Source of the DNA: Novosphingobium sp.
GTDB lineage: Bacteria; Pseudomonadota; Alphaproteobacteria; Sphingomonadales; Sphingomonadaceae
DNA length: 11,694 nucleotides
Assembly (NCBI GenBank): GCA_030830245.1
Contig: JAURNJ010000173.1
Coordinates: 1 to 11,694, forward strand
Reading direction: 5' to 3'
Shown here: positions 7,418-11,694 of the stretch, in pieces
How the letters are laid out: each line of letters starts with the position of its first letter
Numbering within the stretch: position 1 is the stretch's first letter
Translations under genes and position numbers: made by a program
The notes under the pieces: model-generated
Told to the model about the DNA's origin: nothing
Seen by the model: only the letters and a program-made list of their open reading frames with translations
The model's database searches: none

Positions 7418-9379
7418 ATGAGCCGCACGCCTGCCGGAACTCCGCCCAACCCCAAGGGTGCTGAGCGCTTCAACGAGGAGCGCCAGACCTATGCCGTGCG
7501 CGGTTCGGACCAACCCGACCTGCAGAAGGGCGTGGAAGTCATTCGCGAAACCGTGCGTACCCTGCCGACGCGGCCCGGCGTCTATCGCATGAACGACGCG
7601 CGCGGCGACGTGCTCTATGTCGGCAAGGCGCGCGTGCTCAGGAACCGGGTGAGCAATTACACGCAGGTGGAGCGGCTGCCCGCTCGCCTGCAGCGCATGG
7701 TCAGCCAGACCCGCTCGATGACCATCGTGACGACCAATTCGGAGGCAGAGGCGCTGCTGCTTGAGGCGCAGCTGATCAAACGCTATCGCCCCGCCTACAA
7801 CGTGCTGCTGCGCGACGATAAATCGTTCCCGTTCATCCTGTTGCGAAGCGATCACGCCTTTCCGCGCATCCAGAAACATCGCGGCGCGCGGCGCGCCAAG
7901 GGGAACTATTACGGACCGTTTGCGGGCGCGGGCGCAGTCAACACCACGATCAATGCGCTGCAGAAGCTGTTCCTGCTGCGAAGCTGTACCGATTCGTTCT
8001 TTTCGCGGCGTGACCGGCCCTGCCTCCTCTACCAGATCAAGCGCTGCTCAGCGCCTTGCGTCGGGCGGATCGACGAGCAGGGCTATGGAGAGCTGGTGCG
8101 CCAGGCCAAGGACTTCCTCGGCGGCAGGTCGAGCGCGGTTCAGCGCGAGATCGAGGTGCAGATGGCCGAAGCAGCGGAAGCGCTCGACTTCGAGCGCGCC
8201 GCCATGCTGCGAGACCGGCTGCGCGCCGCGACCTTCATCCAGGGATCGCAGGCGATCAATGCCGAGGGGCTCGATACGGCGGACATATTCGCGCTCGCCG
8301 CCAAGGGCGGCCACATCGGCGTGCAGGCTTTTTTCATCCGCGGCGGGCAGAACTGGGGCCACCGTGCATTCTTCCCCAGTCACACCGAGGGACTGGGCGA
8401 GGAGGAGGTCATGCAAAGCTTCCTCGCGCAATTCTACGAGGAAGTGCCGCCCGCGCGGCTCATCCTGGTCGATCGCGAACTGCCCGAAGCGGTCCTGCTC
8501 GAAGAGGCCTTCGGCGAGGCGGCAGGGCGCAAGGTCGAGATTTCGGTGCCGCAGCGTGGCAGCCGTCGCCGTCTTGTCGAACAGGCCAGCCGCAATGCGC
8601 TGGAAGCGCTCGAGAGGCGCATGGCCGAGCGCGGATCGCAGGCGAAAGTCATGGAGGAGATGGCCGACTTCCTCGAACTGCCTGAAGTTCCGCGCCGGAT
8701 CGAGGTTTACGACAACAGCCACATCCAGGGAACCAAGGCAGTCGGCGCGATGATCGTCGCCGGACCGGAAGGCTTCGTGAAGAACCAGTATCGCAAGTTC
8801 AATATCCGCGAGGCGCAGAGCAACGACGATTTCGCCATGATGCGCGAGGTGATGACGCGTCGGTTCGGGCGCGCGCAGGAAGAAGACCCTGAGCGTGAAC
8901 GCGCGACCGCCGATAGTGTCACGACATGGCCCGATCTCGTGCTGATCGATGGCGGCAAGGGCCAGATGAGCGCGGTGAAGGAGGCACTCGAGGAACTGGG
9001 CGTGGAGGACGTGCCGCTGATTGCGGTCGCCAAGGGGCCGCATCACGGTCGCGAGGGGCGGGAGGTATTCCACTTCCCGGATGGCCGGGAAAAGACTTTG
9101 CCGACCAACTCCCCGGTGCTGTTCCACCTCCAGCGGCTGCGCGATGAAGTGCATCGCTATGCCATCGGTGCGCACCGGGCCAAGCGCAGCCGCGCCATCC
9201 AGGCGAGCCCGCTCGACGAGATTCCGGGCATCGGGCCATCGCGCAAGCGCGCCCTGCTGCTGCATTTCGGCACTGCGGGAAAGGTGCGCGCAGCGGCGCT
9301 GGACGACCTGCAACGCGCGCCCGGCATAAGTGCCGCCGTGGCGCGCCGGATCTACGATTTCTACCATCCGGCTGGCTAG
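7418..9379 (+). CDS. uvrC: Excinuclease ABC subunit C, UvrC
   Basis: UvrC makes the two incisions flanking a DNA lesion after UvrA/UvrB loading. The 653 residues show every domain in order. The GIY-YIG nuclease has GVYRM (54-58), LYVGKA (66-71) and the catalytic Glu116 in LLLE. A cysteine cluster (190, 202, 210, 214) matches the four cysteines that bind an iron-sulfur cluster in E. coli UvrC. The UvrB-binding UVR motif is LDFERAAMLRDRL (256-268). The RNase H-like nuclease has YDNSH (Asp432), NDDF (469-472), LIDGGKGQ (Asp511) and His579 in RDEVHRYAI. Two helix-hairpin-helix motifs follow, IPGIGPSRKRALL and APGISAAVARRI (602-645). About 45 extra residues precede the GIY domain, as I recall for related alphaproteobacteria, which supports the ATG at 7418. 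No strong ribosome site precedes it. It lies 42 bases after the receptor gene. Confidence 0.98.
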   Translation: MSRTPAGTPPNPKGAERFNEERQTYAVRGSDQPDLQKGVEVIRETVRTLPTRPGVYRMNDARGDVLYVGKARVLRNRVSNYTQVERLPARLQRMVSQTRSMTIVTTNSEAEALLLEAQLIKRYRPAYNVLLRDDKSFPFILLRSDHAFPRIQKHRGARRAKGNYYGPFAGAGAVNTTINALQKLFLLRSCTDSFFSRRDRPCLLYQIKRCSAPCVGRIDEQGYGELVRQAKDFLGGRSSAVQREIEVQMAEAAEALDFERAAMLRDRLRAATFIQGSQAINAEGLDTADIFALAAKGGHIGVQAFFIRGGQNWGHRAFFPSHTEGLGEEEVMQSFLAQFYEEVPPARLILVDRELPEAVLLEEAFGEAAGRKVEISVPQRGSRRRLVEQASRNALEALERRMAERGSQAKVMEEMADFLELPEVPRRIEVYDNSHIQGTKAVGAMIVAGPEGFVKNQYRKFNIREAQSNDDFAMMREVMTRRFGRAQEEDPERERATADSVTTWPDLVLIDGGKGQMSAVKEALEELGVEDVPLIAVAKGPHHGREGREVFHFPDGREKTLPTNSPVLFHLQRLRDEVHRYAIGAHRAKRSRAIQASPLDEIPGIGPSRKRALLLHFGTAGKVRAAALDDLQRAPGISAAVARRIYDFYHPAG

Positions 9380-9385
9380 CCAGCC
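9370..9385 (+). terminator. Palindrome over the uvrC stop codon; weak terminator candidate
   Basis: GGCTGGCTAGCCAGCC is a perfect 16-base palindrome. It can fold as a six-pair stem with a CTAG loop, and the loop holds the uvrC TAG stop codon (9377-9379). Only scattered T residues follow (TTGTCGTTT about ten bases later), so intrinsic termination would be weak. It may be a chance result of the final codons Pro-Ala-Gly-stop. Confidence 0.25.
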
Positions 9386-9411
9386 TCCCGCAAATTGTCG
9401 TTTCCAGCAAG

Positions 9412-9433
9412 ATGGTTAGCTAATCTTAACCAT
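9412..9433. promoter_or_regulatory. Inverted repeat with a CtrA-box-like TTAACCAT half-site
   Basis: ATGGTTA (9412-9418) and TAACCAT (9427-9433) are perfect inverted repeats separated by eight bases. The right arm with the preceding T gives TTAACCAT, an eight-base motif reported for the alphaproteobacterial cell-cycle regulator CtrA; TTAG and TTAA six to seven bases apart also approach the TTAA-N7-TTAA form. It lies 72 bases upstream of the SIR2-like start, in a 125-base intergenic region that is locally AT-rich. No T-tract follows, so a terminator is less likely. Binding is inferred from the motif alone. Confidence 0.3.
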
Positions 9434-9504
9434 GATGCTCGTATCTCTGCGTACCCGGGAGCGCATTGAGGCGGTCTCGTCCGGGACGGAGCCACGCGCA
9501 AATC

Positions 9505-9972
9505 ATGATCCGTAGCAAGACCACGCTTGTCGTCGGCGCCGGTGCGAGCAGCGAGATGCAGTTTCCCGGCAATGAGGAACTGCTTGCCCGCATTGGCCAG
9601 AGCTTCGATTTCTCCCGCTTCGGCACGGACTTGCAGATGAAGGACAGCGTCCTGCTGGCCCAGTACCTGCAGAAGATGGCGACGCGGTTCAATAAGGGCG
9701 AGAAGGATGTGTATGCTGCTGCCGAGCGGGTGCGCATTGCCTCAAAGCTTGCCCGTTCAGTCGACAGCCTGCTCGACCAGCACGACACCGATCAGCTGAT
9801 TTCGGCGGCGGTCAAGCTGGCTATCGTCCATTTCATCTGCCAGGCCGAGGCCAAATCGACCCTGCGCGCTGAACCGCGCATCGCAGGCGACCTGCCGATC
9901 CAGGGCACCGACACCTGGCTTTACCAGCTCGGCCAATCGGTCACATCACAGAGGCTGGCGGACGGGTCCTAA
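9505..9972 (+). CDS. Short SIR2-like protein, apparently the N-terminal half only
   Basis: The 155 residues open with a beta strand and glycine loop, TLVVGAGASSEM (7-18), the NAD-binding-type start of SIR2-like (SIR2_2) proteins. The middle part, with NKGEKDVYAAAERVRIA and then SVDSLLDQHDTDQLISAAVKLAIVHFI, resembles recalled full-length relatives that carry a SIDNFIDxHRGD..ELCGKLAIV segment and then continue to an FNYDR-type catalytic region. Here the protein stops soon after TWLYQL, about where that second half should begin. No matching sequence is visible in any frame before the hppA terminator, so catalytic Asn and His residues are absent. The ATG at 9505 directly precedes the strand and is preferred to the in-frame ATG at 9466; GGAG lies 13 bases upstream, rather far. 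It could be a decaying remnant or a small NAD- or protein-binding domain. The neighbours uvrC and hppA give no function. Confidence 0.6.
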   Translation: MIRSKTTLVVGAGASSEMQFPGNEELLARIGQSFDFSRFGTDLQMKDSVLLAQYLQKMATRFNKGEKDVYAAAERVRIASKLARSVDSLLDQHDTDQLISAAVKLAIVHFICQAEAKSTLRAEPRIAGDLPIQGTDTWLYQLGQSVTSQRLADGS

Positions 9973-10042
9973 CACCGGTTAATCACTAAATTGCTAAGGC
10001 TTGCAGCGGTTTTGAGGAGGCCGGCAAAGGCGATCGGGCACG

Positions 10043-10074
10043 AAAAACCCCGCCCGGTTTGCACCGGGCGGGGT
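10043..10074 (-). terminator. Strong intrinsic terminator of hppA
   Basis: Bases 10047-10057 and 10064-10074 form a perfect 11-pair, GC-rich stem (ACCCCGCCCGG with its complement) around a six-base loop. On the minus strand it is followed at once by TTTTT (10047-10043). It lies 26 bases past the hppA stop codon. On the plus strand no T-run follows, so it is directional for hppA, though the hairpin could also slow transcripts coming from the SIR2-like gene. Confidence 0.9.
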
Positions 10075-10100
10075 CTGTTGGCCCCCTTAGGCCTAAGCGA

Positions 10101-11694
10101 TCAGTGTCCGCCGGCCAGCGCCGCCAGCAGCAGCAGAGCGACGATGTTGGTGATCTTGATCATCGGGTTGACGGCAGGTCCGGCGGTATCCTTGTAGGGA
10201 TCGCCGACCGTGTCGCCGGTCACCGCAGCCTTGTGCGCTTCGGAGCCCTTGCCGCCGTGGTTGCCGTCTTCGATGTACTTCTTGGCGTTGTCCCATGCGC
10301 CGCCGCCCGCTGTCATTGACAGGGCGACGAACAGGCCGCCGACAATCACGCCGAGCAGCAGGGCACCAAGCGCGGCAAAACCATTTTCCTGGCCTGCGAT
10401 CGCGGTGATGATGAAATAGACCACGATCGGAGCAAGCACCGGCAGCAGCGAGGGAACGATCATTTCCTTGATCGCCGCTTTGGTGACGAGATCGACCGTG
10501 CGGGCATAGTCCGGCTTGGTCTCGTAAGTCATGATGCCGGGGTTGTTCTTGAACTGCTCGCGCACGTCCTTGACGACGTCGCCCGCAGCGCGGCCCACCG
10601 CCGTCATGCCCATCGCGCCGAACAGGTAGGGCAGCAGTGCGCCCAGCAGCAGGCCTACGATGACATACGGGTTCTCGAGGCTGAAATTGACTGACAGCTC
10701 AGGGAAGAACTCGCGAAGGTCAGTGGTGTAGGCTGCGAACAGAACCAGCGCCGCCAGACCAGCCGAACCGATGGCATAGCCCTTGGTCACGGCCTTGGTG
10801 GTGTTGCCAACTGCGTCGAGCAGGTCGGTCTTTTCGCGAACGCTGTCGTCCAGACCTGCCATTTCGGCGATGCCGCCGGCGTTGTCCGTGACTGGGCCAT
10901 AGGCGTCGAGCGCCACGACCATGCCGGCAAGTGCCAGCATCGCGGTTGCCGCGTAGGCGATGCCGATCAGCCCTGCGAGCTGGTAGGCAACGATGATGCC
11001 GGCAACGATGACGATGGTCGGCAGAGCAGTCGATTCAAGGCTAATGGCGAGACCCTGGATCACGTTGGTGCCGTGGCCGGTTTCCGAAGCCTTGGCAATC
11101 GAACGGACCGGACGGAACCCGGTGCCAGTGTAGTACTCGGTGATCCAAATGATCAGGCCGGTGATGACGAGGCCGAGCAGCGAGCAGTAGAACAGCGCGC
11201 GGCCGGTGATGCCCTGATCGCCTACCGAGGCTATGGTCGCTTCCATGCCACCGAGAGCCGTGCTGGTGGCCCACCAGATCGCCGGAATGGCGAGCACGGC
11301 GGAAACGAGGAAGCCCTTGTACATCGCGCCCATGACGTTGGTGCCGCCGCCCAGGCGCACGAAGTAAGTGCCGATGATCGAGGTGACGATGCAGACGCCG
11401 CCGATCAGCAGCGGCAGCGCCATCAGTCCTTCGAGGACCGGCGACGCCTTGAGCAGAAGCGCGGTGAGAACCATGGTCGCACCGACGGTGACGACATAGG
11501 TTTCGAACAGATCGGCGGCCATGCCCGCACAGTCACCGACATTGTCGCCGACGTTATCCGCGATCGTCGCGGGGTTGCGGGGGTCGTCCTCGGGAATGCC
11601 CGCCTCGACCTTGCCGACCAGATCCGCGCCGACATCGGCGGCCTTGGTAAAGATACCGCCGCCCAGCCGCGCGAAGATCGAGATCAGCGATGCG
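10101..11694 (-). CDS. hppA: K+-independent proton-pumping membrane pyrophosphatase, C-terminal 530 residues (start beyond the right edge)
   Basis: The enzyme couples pyrophosphate hydrolysis to proton transport across the inner membrane. The visible part begins within the catalytic region: [31 protein letters not shown] and [14 protein letters not shown] (roughly bases 11510-11680), which supply metal and pyrophosphate ligands. Later come DNAGGIAEM and, near the C-terminus, [12 protein letters not shown], then [20 protein letters not shown]. Hydrophobic membrane segments alternate throughout, and the protein ends in ALAGGH. The segment [10 protein letters not shown] has Lys (codon 10794-10796) and, three residues on, Thr. 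These positions correspond to the Lys/Thr pair that marks K+-independent H+-PPases; K+-dependent forms have Ala at the first. No frameshift is seen. It is convergent with the plus-strand genes and ends at a strong terminator. Confidence 0.97.
   Translation of the reverse strand, partial: ASLISIFARLGGGIFTKAADVGADLVGKVEAGIPEDDPRNPATIADNVGDNVGDCAGMAADLFETYVVTVGATMVLTALLLKASPVLEGLMALPLLIGGVCIVTSIIGTYFVRLGGGTNVMGAMYKGFLVSAVLAIPAIWWATSTALGGMEATIASVGDQGITGRALFYCSLLGLVITGLIIWITEYYTGTGFRPVRSIAKASETGHGTNVIQGLAISLESTALPTIVIVAGIIVAYQLAGLIGIAYAATAMLALAGMVVALDAYGPVTDNAGGIAEMAGLDDSVREKTDLLDAVGNTTKAVTKGYAIGSAGLAALVLFAAYTTDLREFFPELSVNFSLENPYVIVGLLLGALLPYLFGAMGMTAVGRAAGDVVKDVREQFKNNPGIMTYETKPDYARTVDLVTKAAIKEMIVPSLLPVLAPIVVYFIITAIAGQENGFAALGALLLGVIVGGLFVALSMTAGGGAWDNAKKYIEDGNHGGKGSEAHKAAVTGDTVGDPYKDTAGPAVNPMIKITNIVALLLLAALAGGH

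Noticed and set aside
7109..7879. A 256-codon minus-strand frame spanning the receptor 3' end and the uvrC 5' end
   Set aside because: It crosses two real genes in the opposite sense and has no family motif or ribosome site.
8048..9367. A 439-codon open frame on the minus strand opposite uvrC
   Set aside because: It is a mirror of a GC-rich, strongly coding plus-strand gene. The product is rich in His, Arg and Leu with no domain pattern, and uvrC is complete and certain.
10043..10074. The GC-rich hairpin read as a possible plus-strand small RNA or SIR2-like terminator
   Set aside because: The T-run exists only on the minus strand and lies just past the hppA stop, so a directional hppA terminator explains it.
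1..11694. CRISPR arrays, insertion sequences, integrase or attachment sites
   Set aside because: No spaced direct repeats, transposase motifs or terminal inverted repeats were seen. The tRNA-Phe gene is intact, with no duplicated 3' end nearby.

Overview
The window reads as ordinary chromosome from an alphaproteobacterium, most likely a sphingomonad (Sphingomonadaceae or Erythrobacteraceae, for example Novosphingobium-like). This rests on high GC, a short flagellin without a variable insert, the compact run infA-maf-RNase E/G-like-yacG-tRNA-Phe, a TonB-dependent receptor with a glycine-rich loop, a UvrC with an alphaproteobacterial-style N-terminal extension, and a K+-independent H+-pyrophosphatase. 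The placement comes from recalled family resemblance, not from a search.

Layout. Bases 1-1633 (minus strand) hold a phytanoyl-CoA dioxygenase-like protein followed by the N-terminal part of a short-chain dehydrogenase that runs off the left edge; the two look like an oxidative pair in one transcript. Bases 1782-2652 (plus) hold a stand-alone flagellin gene ending in a hairpin terminator. Bases 2665-4800 (minus) hold a tightly packed housekeeping cluster, transcribed as infA (translation initiation factor IF-1), maf (nucleotide pyrophosphatase), a minimal RNase E/G-like protein and yacG (gyrase inhibitor), with tRNA-Phe(GAA) downstream. The first four genes overlap one another by 23, 8 and 4 bases, which suggests translational coupling. 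Bases 4961-7375 (plus) encode an outer-membrane TonB-dependent receptor of unknown substrate. It is followed 42 bases later by uvrC (7418-9379), the nucleotide excision repair nuclease. Bases 9505-9972 (plus) encode a short protein that looks like the N-terminal half of a SIR2-like protein. Bases 10101-11694 (minus) are the C-terminal 530 residues of the proton-pumping pyrophosphatase HppA, with a strong intrinsic terminator just past its stop codon.

Most of the window is housekeeping. I do not see a convincing new multi-gene system. The items most worth a second look are the SIR2-like fragment between uvrC and hppA, with a CtrA-box-like inverted repeat upstream of it; the dioxygenase with a probable sterol-carrier-like N-terminal domain paired with a dehydrogenase; and the overlapped infA-to-yacG cluster with GTG and TTG starts and a pared-down RNase E/G. 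No gene-free stretch exceeds about 160 bases.
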